A DNA stretch of 64,000 bases from DAISVY01 sp036826635 (GTDB taxonomy: Bacteria > Zixibacteria > MSB-5A5 > GN15 > FEB-12), in contig DAISVY010000004.1 in assembly GCA_036826635.1 (NCBI GenBank), positions 124,001 to 188,000 of the forward strand, written 5' to 3'. Of the stretch, positions 17,016 to 26,131 are shown one piece after another. Positions within the stretch are counted from its first letter, which is position 1, and the number at the start of each line of letters is the position of its first letter. The notes beneath the pieces were generated by a model. The model searched no databases, was not told where the DNA came from, and worked only from the letters and a program-made list of their open reading frames with translations. The position numbers and the translations under genes are program-made.

Positions 17016-17539
17016 CACTTCCCTTCCGCCGCGACTCTCTCGCGGTAGACATACTTATTCAGCAACCGACGAACCGATTCATCGAAATGAACGTGTTCCT
17101 CGCTCAGTATGTCCACCTCGGCATTGGTGAAGCAATCGGCGAGTCTGGCGCGCGAAATGAACTCGATACCGGCTATGAATCCTTCCTGATCCGAATCAAC
17201 GCGCTTGACAAAGCCCAGAACGTGATCCAGACCTTCAACGTCCTGAAGAGTGAAATGCATGGAAACCACATCCCCCTCGTTCACGGCCTGATCCACTTCA
17301 ACCAGAACACCACCGGCCGAGATGTTCAGCACGGTACCGTTGATCACGTGCCAGTCACCTTCGGGCCAGAAGTTGCCGGCCAGGTCTTTTATCTTCTGCA
17401 GCGACATCGGCGCGGCTATCTCCAGACGAATATACCGACGTCGATTTTCAGCCTCGACTCGAAGCGGCTTCCGTGCCGCCATTTCTTCCCCCTCGGCATA
17501 ATTGTCGCGGGCGTGTTCGACTTTTTCGTTAGTCTTCAT
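17015..17539 (-). CDS. PilZ domain protein A
   Basis: A 174-residue protein with a single PilZ domain at about 38-140. Both c-di-GMP-binding motifs are intact: RRYIR (RxxxR) and NISAGG (NxSxxG). The start is ATG 17539 with AGGAG 8 nt upstream. It is the third of three consecutive PilZ genes and overlaps the next, secreted-protein gene. The likely role is binding c-di-GMP to adjust flagellar function; the partner is unknown. Confidence 0.85.
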   Translation of the reverse strand: MKTNEKVEHARDNYAEGEEMAARKPLRVEAENRRRYIRLEIAAPMSLQKIKDLAGNFWPEGDWHVINGTVLNISAGGVLVEVDQAVNEGDVVSMHFTLQDVEGLDHVLGFVKRVDSDQEGFIAGIEFISRARLADCFTNAEVDILSEEHVHFDESVRRLLNKYVYRERVAAEGK

Positions 17540-17549
17540 GGACAAGCTC

Positions 17550-18320
17550 CTATCTTGAACTGCTTTTTCTTTTCGTATCCCAGTCGATCAATTGTTTGTT
17601 GAGTTCGGCCCGTTGCATGGCGGTATATTGAAACAAGCACGGTGGCATTGTTTTCCTGTGCACTTCGGAGAACATCTTCTCCAGAGTTCCTTTGAGAACG
17701 AATTCCACCCCGGCCTGAAAATGACGATCATCATACTGATGACAGTGACAAACTTTGCAGAGGACCAACGACGGAAATTCGTAGATATCAAAATCGATAT
17801 TCATGAGCAAAAAGACGTTCGACGAAAGCATCGACGGCACTTTCACCAGCACGCCCCCGCCGGAGAAATTGATCGTTTCCGATTCCAGCCAGCGCAGACG
17901 TTCAAGCGATGTTTTCCGCGAACCGATCACGGGGTACGGGGCCATGCGCACGGTCAGATCCATCGGCACACGTCGAAAACGACGCTGGGTTAACGGGGTG
18001 GCGTGATCGGCCAGCAACAGCGAACAATGGCCGCCGACCGTGCGCTTGACGACGGCTTTGACCGCGATAACCTGACCACGATAAGGGAACTGAATAACGA
18101 CTTCCTGGCGGTTGACCAGATTGTCGATAGTATCGTGATGCCCCCCGCTCTCGACCAGCAACTGTTCCTCCGTAACCGCCACCACTTTGCTGCTCAGCGG
18201 CTTACCGGGAAACTGGTGAGAGTAGACATCGATATTCCGCCCTACCAGCGCTGACACGTCCAGTTGCTTGACCGCAAAATCATAGGTCCCTCCGCTGTAT
18301 GTCCCGGGAGTTTTCGCCAC
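17550..18320 (-). CDS. PilZ domain protein B (YcgR-like)
   Basis: A 256-residue protein with an N-terminal YcgR-N-like beta domain (about 20-115, VGRNIDVYSHQFPGK...) and a PilZ domain (about 118-230). RRFRR and NFSGGG give complete RxxxR and NxSxxG motifs. YcgR proteins act as a c-di-GMP-controlled brake on the flagellar motor. It starts with GTG 1 nt after the stop of PilZ protein C, so the two are probably translated together. Confidence 0.85.
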   Translation of the reverse strand: MAKTPGTYSGGTYDFAVKQLDVSALVGRNIDVYSHQFPGKPLSSKVVAVTEEQLLVESGGHHDTIDNLVNRQEVVIQFPYRGQVIAVKAVVKRTVGGHCSLLLADHATPLTQRRFRRVPMDLTVRMAPYPVIGSRKTSLERLRWLESETINFSGGGVLVKVPSMLSSNVFLLMNIDFDIYEFPSLVLCKVCHCHQYDDRHFQAGVEFVLKGTLEKMFSEVHRKTMPPCLFQYTAMQRAELNKQLIDWDTKRKSSSR

Positions 18321-18321
18321 C

Positions 18322-19071
18322 TCAGATCAACCCCTTTCGCCTGAGCTCTATTTGTTCGTTGAAAAGGAAAGTGACCAGCTTGTCCTGGTCTTTCCGGCCG
18401 AATTGGCGGAACGCCGGCGGTATAAAATCGAGAGCCTTGCCCTTGACATTTTCGCGCAGTCCCTCGGCCAGCAGAAACTTCACCCCGGCGTATGTCTCAC
18501 CCTCTTCCCTGATCGTTCGATAGCATTTACCCAGGATCAGTCTGGAAGAATGAATTTTCTCGAACATCTCGATATCCATGGCGAGGAGGGCGCCGGACTC
18601 AATCGGCTCAACCAGCCTCAGCAGAATACCTCCCCCGCTTATATCGCGGGTGTACGAATGGTTCCAGTGCAGCCTGGTCATAAAATCGGTCCAGTCGGTA
18701 TCGTCGTCGACCAGAGCGTAACGCACGTGTACGGATAGTTCGACGCGCACGAACAACCGGCGCTGAACTCTCTGCGTTCGCCGCGGCGGTGAGAGAATCA
18801 CCCGCCTGGTCCCATTAAGAACCTGCACCCGAATTCGCGATTCAAACTCATAGGCGGCATCGGTTCGCGTCATCTGCACCCTGACCATCATACCGTGGCG
18901 AAGCAGAGTTTTGCCACCGACCAGCTCCGGGTTGGTAACCATAACTCCGCCATTGATCACGTCCTCGACGCGGGCCTCGTAATATCCGGCTTCCGGTCCG
19001 TCGCCGGCCACGATTCTGATCTTCTCCCAGATTCTCAGATCAAGAGTGTTGTCATGCTTAACCGACTGCAC
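18322..19071 (-). CDS. PilZ domain protein C (YcgR-like)
   Basis: A 249-residue protein with an N-terminal YcgR-type beta domain (about 10-105) followed by PilZ (about 108-225). The binding motifs are RLFVR and DISGGG. It starts with GTG preceded by an AGGATAGTAGGT stretch. It shares architecture with protein B but is divergent in sequence, suggesting an old duplication. It is the first of the PilZ trio after the DUF2225 gene. Confidence 0.85.
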   Translation of the reverse strand: MQSVKHDNTLDLRIWEKIRIVAGDGPEAGYYEARVEDVINGGVMVTNPELVGGKTLLRHGMMVRVQMTRTDAAYEFESRIRVQVLNGTRRVILSPPRRTQRVQRRLFVRVELSVHVRYALVDDDTDWTDFMTRLHWNHSYTRDISGGGILLRLVEPIESGALLAMDIEMFEKIHSSRLILGKCYRTIREEGETYAGVKFLLAEGLRENVKGKALDFIPPAFRQFGRKDQDKLVTFLFNEQIELRRKGLI

Positions 19072-19091
19072 ACCTACTATCCTTCAATCGC

Positions 19092-20276
19092 TCAGGCCGT
19101 TTCGGCTGCCTGTAGATTCGTTCGTCCCTGTTCAATCGCCAATTCCAGAATCTTCCTGGCCAGTACGGTGCGTGAACGGTCGCGACGGTGCTCGTATATG
19201 AACTCCTGACCCGACTTGATCGTGCTGGCGAAGAAACGTTTGGCCTCGTCATGGTCACCGATACGACGCGACAGCTCGGCGATCAGATAGGCCGCCTGAA
19301 TCTGCTGCGCTCCGGCGGCGATGTCCCGCCCGCTGGAATAAGCTTCCTTGTAAAAACGGATCGCATGTTCCAGGGCCTCGCGCTCACTCGTGACGACACC
19401 GTCCCAGGTACGCTGAAGCTGCAAAAGGTAATCGGTAAAAGAACTGCACTCGGCGAATGGCACCTGTCCGTCGACTTGCTGACCGCCGAGAACGTCGGTG
19501 CGATATTCGTCCAGCAGCGACTTGAATTGTTCCAGTTTGGTCTCGGTCGACCCGACGGTTTCATTTATGGTCGCTAATTCGCTTTCGAAACGATCCCGAT
19601 GACTGAACATGCGTGATTGTATCTCGGCGGGAATCTGAGCGGCCTCGAACTGAGCTGTCACACTCGCGTTCAGTTCGTCCAGACTCTGGCGGGAGTTTTC
19701 CACCGCCTGTGCAAGCCCGCAATACCGGCTGTTCATTTCTCGAAGAAGACTGTTCAGAAGTGTCTGACCGGGGTTTTCACCCTTGTTCAGATCCCTGAAA
19801 ACCCAGGCGATGCGCAGATAATACCGCCCCAGATCAAGGTTGCTGACGTGATCGCTCAACTGTTCATCGAAAACCGCCAGATGCAGTTTGATAATAGCAG
19901 ATTCATTGTGGTGCCGCTGAGTGTCAATAACCTCGCCAAACCGCTTGAGAATCGAATCGGCCGTCGAAAGCTGCTCAAGGTGCTTGGTCTTGATCGTCTT
20001 GAGCCGGTAAGTGCGGAAGGTGTTATCGTTCTTCCACTCTTTGTAGTTGTTCGTGAACTCGCGAGTGTAATAGCAGTTGCTACAGGTGGCGGTAAAATAC
20101 AACAGAGGATTCTGCGCCTGATACCTGGGATAACGCCAGGTTATATTCACCGGGCAGAAATCCGTATCTCGAGACTCTTCGGTGTATGCGCCAACCTTTA
20201 TCTGCTCAAACTCGTTAATGGTCTTGCAGATCGGGCATTCGACCTTGAATAACAGAAACGGGCTCTCACTTGGCAT
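19092..20276 (-). CDS. DUF2225 family protein
   Basis: A 394-residue protein. The N-terminal zinc-ribbon-like region has CPIC (about residue 14-17), a later DFCP and the pair CSNC (ATCSNCYYTREF, about 65-75), as in DUF2225 proteins. The C-terminal two thirds are helical with TPR-like stretches (for example HAIRFYKEAYSSGRDIAAGA) and a coiled coil near the centre. GGAGAT precedes the ATG. The function of the family is not known; the position between fliA and the PilZ genes suggests a motility-linked role here. Confidence 0.75.
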   Translation of the reverse strand: MPSESPFLLFKVECPICKTINEFEQIKVGAYTEESRDTDFCPVNITWRYPRYQAQNPLLYFTATCSNCYYTREFTNNYKEWKNDNTFRTYRLKTIKTKHLEQLSTADSILKRFGEVIDTQRHHNESAIIKLHLAVFDEQLSDHVSNLDLGRYYLRIAWVFRDLNKGENPGQTLLNSLLREMNSRYCGLAQAVENSRQSLDELNASVTAQFEAAQIPAEIQSRMFSHRDRFESELATINETVGSTETKLEQFKSLLDEYRTDVLGGQQVDGQVPFAECSSFTDYLLQLQRTWDGVVTSEREALEHAIRFYKEAYSSGRDIAAGAQQIQAAYLIAELSRRIGDHDEAKRFFASTIKSGQEFIYEHRRDRSRTVLARKILELAIEQGRTNLQAAETA

Positions 20277-20289
20277 GTTTATCTCCGAT

Positions 20290-20706
20290 TTACTGTCGAT
20301 TGTTTCCTGTCCGCAAAAGGGCCAGTTCGCCGTCGGTAATGGGCAGCGTGCGCTTGATCATCTCGTGAGGCGTTCCGGCTTTAATCATCTCCCGCGCCAG
20401 ACGAACGATTTCGGTCCGATCACGACGGCCGGTCCCGGCGGATGACGCCGATCCGACGTTGCCGGACGAACTTCGTGCCGCTCGGGAACTGTCACTACTG
20501 AGCAAGTTGATGAACTCTACTTTTTTATCCTGTGTTTTTTTGGTCGGCTGCGGTTGAGGCTGCGACTCGGTGCCGACTGCCTGTACGGCGGGCACCCGAC
20601 GACGGCTCCGGAACACCGAATAAACAAGCATGCCCAACCCTCCGGCCACGAGGTAACCCAGAGCGTTCAAACCCGCATCCATCAATTGTTCGGAAATAAC
20701 GTCCAT
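20290..20706 (-). CDS. Small membrane-anchored protein with DUF2802-like C-terminus
   Basis: A 138-residue protein with one N-terminal membrane helix (NALGYLVAGGLGMLVYSVF), then a low-complexity Ser/Gln/Gly-rich linker (about 45-95). A C-terminal helix-turn-helix-like motif follows (IVRLAREMIKAGTPHEMIKR...ITDGELALL). This layout resembles DUF2802/DUF6115 proteins that sit in flagellar operons of other phyla, but similarity was judged by eye. Good Shine-Dalgarno AGGAG. Confidence 0.6.
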   Translation of the reverse strand: MDVISEQLMDAGLNALGYLVAGGLGMLVYSVFRSRRRVPAVQAVGTESQPQPQPTKKTQDKKVEFINLLSSDSSRAARSSSGNVGSASSAGTGRRDRTEIVRLAREMIKAGTPHEMIKRTLPITDGELALLRTGNNRQ

Positions 20707-20724
20707 GTCACTTCTCCTTTCGAA

Positions 20725-21117
20725 CTACGCCTTGACGTCGATGTGTTGCAAGTCAGAGGAATCGCTATCGTCGTCTCCCGTCGGTTCGTCTTCGTCTCCC
20801 TGTAATTCGATCTCGACCTCCGGCTCTTCATCTTCTTCATCTTCTTCATCTGCTTCATCTTCTTCATCTGCTTCATCTGCTTCATCTGCCGTCGCTTCAT
20901 CTTCCTCCGGCTCGGACTCCGGGTCGTCTGAACGTTGCCCGTCGATAATCAATGCGTCGTCAGTCCGTCGCTTCCTTTCCTCGTCCAGTTCTTCTTCCAT
21001 TTTTTCCCTGAGAGCCCGGGCGAACTGTTCCCTTTTGTCCTTATTCGAATGCTGTGCCTGATGCACTCGGTCGGAAGGACCGCGCATTATTCTGTCTACG
21101 CCGTCAGGTCCGTCCAT
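20725..21117 (-). CDS. Highly acidic flagellar-operon protein of unknown function
   Basis: This 130-residue protein has a basic/amphipathic N-terminal half (residues 22-50 rich in Arg/Lys/Glu, REQFARALREKMEEEL). Its C-terminal half is almost entirely Glu/Asp, partly encoded by a 9-bp tandem repeat. No membrane segment is seen. It follows fliA closely with GGAGCAGG before the ATG. The repeat may change length between strains. Function is unknown; acidic tails often bind basic proteins, which is only a general analogy. Confidence 0.65.
   Translation of the reverse strand: MDGPDGVDRIMRGPSDRVHQAQHSNKDKREQFARALREKMEEELDEERKRRTDDALIIDGQRSDDPESEPEEDEATADEADEADEEDEADEEDEEDEEPEVEIELQGDEDEPTGDDDSDSSDLQHIDVKA
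20827..20889. repeat. 9-bp in-frame tandem repeat, 7 copies
   Basis: Seven contiguous units of TTCATCTTC or TTCATCTGC on the plus strand, encoding ADE and EDE triplets in the acidic protein. The unit is a multiple of three, so copy changes would not break the frame. Confidence 0.9.
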
Positions 21118-21149
21118 ATGTCCTGCTCCCGTTTGCCCGGGGATCGGCC

Positions 21150-22010
21150 TCAGCCGGTCAGAGCGAATTTATCTCTGACCATGCCTCGGAGTTTCTTCAC
21201 CGCGCGGGTGTGAATTTGTGAAACGCGCGACTCCGAGATCACCATCACCTCGCCGATCTCCTTCAGGGTCAATTCCTCAAAATAGTACAGCGAAATTACC
21301 AGCTTCTCCTGTTCGGTCAGGTTACCGATGGCCGTGACGAGAAAACAATGCAACTCGCCTTTCTCGATCATACCCAACACGCTCAGACTGCTGTGATCCG
21401 AAACCGTCTCGATACGTGGCACCTGCCGGTTGTCATCCTCCGGATATATGATCTCATCCAGCGAGAGGATATTGGTGCAGGAAACATCATCGAGAGCGTG
21501 ATGCAACTCTTCCTCCGTCAGTTTCAGATGTCTGGCCAATTCGCTTTTCTCCGGTTGACGGCCCAGACGGTTTTCCAAATGCGTCAGGGCTCGATCTATC
21601 TCACGTGATCTGGCCCGGGTCGAACGAGGCACCCAGTCCAGAGCCCGCAGTTCATCCAAAATGGCACCGCGTATGCGGGGTACGGCATAGGTCTCGAATT
21701 TGACCCCGCGCTCGGGGTCAAAATTCCCGAACGCCTCGACCAAACCAATAGCTCCGGTATTCACCAGGTCCGTCAGTTCCACGGAGCGCGGGAAGCCCAT
21801 GGCCATGCGTGCGGCCACGTTACGCACCAATGGCAGATACTTGTTCAGAAGCCGCTGGCGGAGTTCCGGTGTCGGGTTCTTCTGATAACGAGACCAGTCC
21901 CGCGCCGTGACTTCCCATCTTTTTGTGCGTGACTCGACCGCCGCTCTGGTCATAGCCTTGGGCTGGTCCTTACGCCCATGCTTCTTCGGAGCCTTTGCTG
22001 TCGTAACCAT
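21150..22010 (-). CDS. fliA: Flagellar sigma factor FliA (sigma-28)
   Basis: The 286-residue sigma factor has region 2 (PLVRNVAARMAMGFPRSVEL through FETYAVPRIRGAILDELRAL), region 3 (about 140-190) and region 4 with the helix-turn-helix LTLKEIGEVMVISESRVSQI. The WVPRSTR motif after region 2 is typical of FliA/WhiG. It has about 35 extra basic residues at the N-terminus. It directs late flagellar and chemotaxis transcription. No flgM anti-sigma gene is seen in this window. It lies 7 bp after flhG. Confidence 0.93.
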   Translation of the reverse strand: MVTTAKAPKKHGRKDQPKAMTRAAVESRTKRWEVTARDWSRYQKNPTPELRQRLLNKYLPLVRNVAARMAMGFPRSVELTDLVNTGAIGLVEAFGNFDPERGVKFETYAVPRIRGAILDELRALDWVPRSTRARSREIDRALTHLENRLGRQPEKSELARHLKLTEEELHHALDDVSCTNILSLDEIIYPEDDNRQVPRIETVSDHSSLSVLGMIEKGELHCFLVTAIGNLTEQEKLVISLYYFEELTLKEIGEVMVISESRVSQIHTRAVKKLRGMVRDKFALTG

Positions 22011-22017
22011 ATGAATG

Positions 22018-22878
22018 CTATCCCCTTATATCGGCTATCGCCGCGTCATTATTTACCGTTTGTAATCCGAGAGCCGGCTTAACCCCGACCAATTCAGAGA
22101 TCAGGGCTGCGGCCAAATAGTTAAGTTGTTGAAATACGGAAGATTCCCCGTCAAGCCGGGCTATCGGGCACTGGGCGGCAATAGAACGAAGAACCGCCTT
22201 ATCCTCCGGGAAAAAGCCCGCAAACCGTGGCTGCCAATTGAGAAACCGGTCCATAATCGCGCCAAGCTTGGTCCGGACATATTGCGCTTCCTCGTTTGAA
22301 TTCACCCGGTTGAGCAACAGACGACATTCAACTGACGGATTCGATTTGTGGAGATATTTGCACAAACCGTAACCGTCGGATATCGACGTCAACTCCGGGA
22401 TCAAAACGATTATGTTGATATCGGAAGCGCTGGCCAGCACCGTGGCCGGATTGGATACCCCGGAGCTGTGGTCAAACACGATCAGATCGTAATTCGACGC
22501 CTGCTGTCGCAGGTTCGCGGCCAACCGAGCCGCCGCGGTGACATTATGAAGCGATGACACATCGCCTGTTCGCACCGACGGAAGAATATCCAGGTCGGAA
22601 GAATAGCTTATCACCGCCTCGGCCAGTGACAGTTTCCCGCCACCGAATTCTTCGACTCCGTAGTCAGACGATGTATTGGCCAGCAGGTGAATATTGCCGC
22701 AATTGAAATCGGCATCGACCAACAAAACCCGCACCCCGCCGGCAGCAAGACGCTCGGCCAGATTGAAGGCAATAACGGACTTGCCCACTCCTCCCTTGCC
22801 CGAAAGCACGGAGATAATCCTGACCCCGGTCCTGCCCGATGGCGACATAGCGGCAGTCACACGCTGACGTCTATCCAC
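22018..22878 (-). CDS. flhG: Flagellar number regulator FlhG (MinD-like ATPase)
   Basis: A 286-residue P-loop ATPase of the MinD/ParA type with deviant Walker A SGKGGVGKSVIAFNLA, switch/Walker B regions VLLVDADFNCGNIH and LIVFDHSSGVSNPA. FlhG (FleN/YlxH) limits flagellar number and works with FlhF. GTG 22878 has the strong GGAGGTGACAC before it and overlaps the flhF stop by 8 bases. The flhF-flhG-fliA order is conserved in many bacteria. Confidence 0.92.
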   Translation of the reverse strand: MDRRQRVTAAMSPSGRTGVRIISVLSGKGGVGKSVIAFNLAERLAAGGVRVLLVDADFNCGNIHLLANTSSDYGVEEFGGGKLSLAEAVISYSSDLDILPSVRTGDVSSLHNVTAAARLAANLRQQASNYDLIVFDHSSGVSNPATVLASASDINIIVLIPELTSISDGYGLCKYLHKSNPSVECRLLLNRVNSNEEAQYVRTKLGAIMDRFLNWQPRFAGFFPEDKAVLRSIAAQCPIARLDGESSVFQQLNYLAAALISELVGVKPALGLQTVNNDAAIADIRG

Positions 22879-24058
22879 GTGTCACCTCCTCACCCAACAA
22901 GTGGGCAACAAGAGAAGACACGTCGGGAACAACGACCTGTCCCGCACCACTGGACGCATCGGTCGACCAGGCCAGTTTAAGTCCTCCCGCCTCGCAAGCG
23001 GCCAGAATGCCGCCCCAGGAAGGAGTCAAATCAGTCATCGTAAGAACCAGATGAGTCACCCCCATAGCGGAGGCCTGACGAGCCCATGACGCGATATCGG
23101 CCGAGCGCATGGTAGCCGACAGCACAGCCAGACGGACCGTGGGCCTTACCTGATTCAAATGTTCGGCAAATGACCCCGCCTTATCCGTGTCCACGGACAT
23201 AGCGCCGGTATCGATCAGCACCACCCGGTGGTCATCGTCCGGTCCACTTATAACCGTGCTCTGGTCGGTCACGTCGACACCCAGAAGCTCGCCGTAGCTT
23301 TCCACCTCATCAAGAGCCCCGACCTTGGAAGCATCGAGCATTACCAGGGTAACCGTCTGTTTGTCTTCGAGCACGAGACGTGAAGCCAGTTTACCGACTA
23401 CCGACGTCTTACCGGCACCGGCCGGCCCGACAAAAACAACGCGATCACCGGCCCGGAAGGCACTCAACGGCTCGACTATCGTTTCTATATGCTGCCGGAG
23501 TTGCTCACGGATAACCTCATCGGTAATCTCTCGTTTCGGATCGGACTCGCGCAGATTTTGAAAAAACGAACGGACAAACGTCTCGGGCACATCCGCTGCT
23601 TTCATAGCACGGATAGCTTCGCCGATAGGACCATTGTCTTCAGCGGGCAACGGCGGCTCCGTCGTTTGATCGGCCCGGAGCAACCGCTCGAGTTTTTCTT
23701 CGATGCCCGCCAGACGTTTCTCCAGAGAGCTTTCGGACACCGTATTGCCGTTTACGACCGGCGTCTCCACTGATACGGCCGACGGCTGACCGGTCGCCAC
23801 CCGAGGAACTGCCTTTGGTTTCGGCGACGTCTTTACGGGGGACTGCGGCGACGGTCCGGCGGCCCGACGATTGGTCAGAACCGTTGTCGCCTGACCGGCG
23901 GTCGGCTTGTCCAGACAGGCGGTAACTTCGAAACGGCCGCCTTCGTCATTCTCGGACAAACGACGGGTTTTCAAAACCACCGCCTCGCCACCCATCTGCG
24001 AGCGTACATCCTTAAGCGCCCCCGCTACGGATTCCGCCACGAACGATCTAATTATCAT
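22871..24058 (-). CDS. flhF: Flagellar biosynthesis GTPase FlhF
   Basis: A 395-residue SRP-type GTPase. The N-terminal B domain starts MIIRSFVAESVAGALKDVRS. A variable linker (about 75-130) and helical N domain follow. The G domain has G1 GPAGAGKTSVVGKL, the G2/G3 region LVMLDASKVGALDEV, VVLIDTGAM and G4-like LTMTDLTPSW. G4 is usually TKxD, so TMTD departs from it. FlhF places flagella at the pole in partnership with FlhG. It overlaps flhA by 11 bases, with GAGGTTACAGG before the ATG. Confidence 0.9.
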   Translation of the reverse strand: MIIRSFVAESVAGALKDVRSQMGGEAVVLKTRRLSENDEGGRFEVTACLDKPTAGQATTVLTNRRAAGPSPQSPVKTSPKPKAVPRVATGQPSAVSVETPVVNGNTVSESSLEKRLAGIEEKLERLLRADQTTEPPLPAEDNGPIGEAIRAMKAADVPETFVRSFFQNLRESDPKREITDEVIREQLRQHIETIVEPLSAFRAGDRVVFVGPAGAGKTSVVGKLASRLVLEDKQTVTLVMLDASKVGALDEVESYGELLGVDVTDQSTVISGPDDDHRVVLIDTGAMSVDTDKAGSFAEHLNQVRPTVRLAVLSATMRSADIASWARQASAMGVTHLVLTMTDLTPSWGGILAACEAGGLKLAWSTDASSGAGQVVVPDVSSLVAHLLGEEVTRG

Positions 24059-26129
24059 CCTGTAACCTCACCATGCCGCTTGACACGATTTCCACATTCG
24101 GCAGGACTTCGTTGTATGAGATTATGGCCTGCTGTGGCTGGGAAACTTCAACGAGGCGACGCAGAGCCAGTCGTACATTAGGTGAACAGATACACAGCGG
24201 CGTCAGACCGGCCGCCTGCATTTTATCACCTTCCTGGCTGATCCTCTCGAGAAGTTTCTCGGTCATAGCCGGATCAAGCACCAGCATTAATCCCTGCTTG
24301 GTATTTTGCACCGATTCGGCCAGTTGCTGTTCGAGCGCCGGATCGATAGTGAACACGTTTATCTTGCCGGAGTTATCTTTGTAAAGTTGTGTGATCTGTC
24401 TTTTCAGAGCCATGCGTACGTATTCGGCGATGACGTCGGGCTCCTTGGTCGTATGAATGTAATCCGAGGCCGTCTCGACGATAGTCGCCATATCTCTAAT
24501 GGGAACACGCTCGCGCAGGAGAGACTGAAGCACCTTATGCAGCGTCCCGAGCGGCAGTACTTCCGGAATAATCGAATCCACAAGGGCCGGATAATCTTCC
24601 TTGAGCGTATCGACCAAATGCTGAACATCCTGCCGACTGAGAATCTCGGCGGCCGCATCACGGATCACTTCGGTCAGATGGGTAGCCAGCACAGCCGATG
24701 GTTCGACCACCGTGAAGTTCTTGGCCTCCGCCACTTCCTTGAGATTGGGAATGATCCAGGTAGCCTTGAGTCCGAAGGCCGGTTCTTTAACGTCGAACCC
24801 GTTGAGCTTGTCTTTGACGAAACCGGGATTGATGGCCAGAGTATGGTCAAGCATCAGTTCCCAACCGGCTACCCGAATGCCTTTTATCTTGATCTGGTAT
24901 TCGTTCGGTTTGAGTTGCACGTTGTCGCGGATACGCACCGAGGGCACGATGATCCCCAGTTCGGTAGCCAGTTGCTTGCGGATCGTGGCTATTCGCTGAA
25001 GCAGGTCGCCTCCCTGGTTGGCGTCAACGAGCGGAATAAGACCGTAACCGATTTCCAACCCGATGGCATCGACCTTGAGAAGATCTTCGGTTCGCTCGCG
25101 TGGTGCGGTCTGTTCTTTCTTGGACGCCTTGGCCTTGTTCTCTTCCGCCTGGACTTTAGCCTTCTGGCTTTCCTTGGTCATGTAACCGACCGCGCCGATG
25201 GCCAAACCAAGCAGCACAAACGTGAGAGTCGGCATACCCGGAACCAAACCGAAAAGAATCAACACTACCGCCGAAACGAGAATTGCGCGCGGCTGCCGGG
25301 TAAGCTGCCGGGCCAGGTCCGACCCCATATTCGAGGTAGCGGCGGCCCGGGTTACGATCACACCGGAAGCGGTCGACACCAACAGGGCGGGGATCTGCGT
25401 CACCAGACCATCACCGATCGACAGCAGCGTGTAAGTGCGCAGCGCCTCGGTCATCGACATACCGTTCATCGCCGCCCCGATAACGAAACCGCCGATGATG
25501 TTGATAACCGTGATGAGAATACCGGCGATGGCGTCACCACGCACGAACTTGGAAGCACCGTCCATAGCGCCGTAGAAATCGGCTTCCCGGGAAATGACCT
25601 CACGACGACTGCGGGCCTCGGTATCGGAAATGATTCCCGCATTGAGGTCGGCGTCGATAGCCATTTGTTTGCCGGGCATAGCGTCCAGAGTAAAGCGGGC
25701 GGCCACTTCCGAGATGCGCCCCGCTCCCTTGGTTATGACAACAAACTGAATGATGACAAGAATGACGAAGACAATGAACCCGACCACGTAATTGCCCTGC
25801 ACTACGAAGCTACCGAATGACTCGATAACCTCTCCGGCATATGCCTGACCGAGAATGAGTCGGGTGGAGGCTACGTTAAGAGACAACCGCATCAGCGTAA
25901 CCACCAGCAGCATCCCCGGGAACACCGACAAATCGAGCGGCCGGGTGACATAGAGCGTACTCAACAACACCACCAGAGAAAAAGTGATGTTGAAAGCGAG
26001 AGCGAAGTCGAGCAACGCCGGCGGCAACGGAATAACCAGCACGGTGATAATCGCGACCACGCCGACAGCCAGCACGATATCGGACCGCGTGGCCAGACTG
26101 CCGAGGATATTGTTGCGTCGCTGCGCCAT
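24048..26129 (-). CDS. flhA: Flagellar export gate protein FlhA
   Basis: A 693-residue export-gate component. The N-terminal half has about eight membrane helices, beginning IVLAVGVVAIITVLVIPLPP. The FHIPEP signature region contains RLSLNVASTRLIL and the cytoplasmic loop KFVRGDAIAGI. The C-terminal cytoplasmic domain (about 350-693) docks substrates and chaperones. Length fits the family. It lies 2 bp after flhB, so the two are coupled. Confidence 0.96.
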   Translation of the reverse strand: MAQRRNNILGSLATRSDIVLAVGVVAIITVLVIPLPPALLDFALAFNITFSLVVLLSTLYVTRPLDLSVFPGMLLVVTLMRLSLNVASTRLILGQAYAGEVIESFGSFVVQGNYVVGFIVFVILVIIQFVVITKGAGRISEVAARFTLDAMPGKQMAIDADLNAGIISDTEARSRREVISREADFYGAMDGASKFVRGDAIAGILITVINIIGGFVIGAAMNGMSMTEALRTYTLLSIGDGLVTQIPALLVSTASGVIVTRAAATSNMGSDLARQLTRQPRAILVSAVVLILFGLVPGMPTLTFVLLGLAIGAVGYMTKESQKAKVQAEENKAKASKKEQTAPRERTEDLLKVDAIGLEIGYGLIPLVDANQGGDLLQRIATIRKQLATELGIIVPSVRIRDNVQLKPNEYQIKIKGIRVAGWELMLDHTLAINPGFVKDKLNGFDVKEPAFGLKATWIIPNLKEVAEAKNFTVVEPSAVLATHLTEVIRDAAAEILSRQDVQHLVDTLKEDYPALVDSIIPEVLPLGTLHKVLQSLLRERVPIRDMATIVETASDYIHTTKEPDVIAEYVRMALKRQITQLYKDNSGKINVFTIDPALEQQLAESVQNTKQGLMLVLDPAMTEKLLERISQEGDKMQAAGLTPLCICSPNVRLALRRLVEVSQPQQAIISYNEVLPNVEIVSSGMVRLQDDN

Positions 26130-26131
26130 AT

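Noticed and set aside
24306..25820. 504-codon plus-strand ORF opposite flhA
   Set aside because: The minus-strand frame is plainly FlhA; the antisense ORF has no family features and reflects codon bias.
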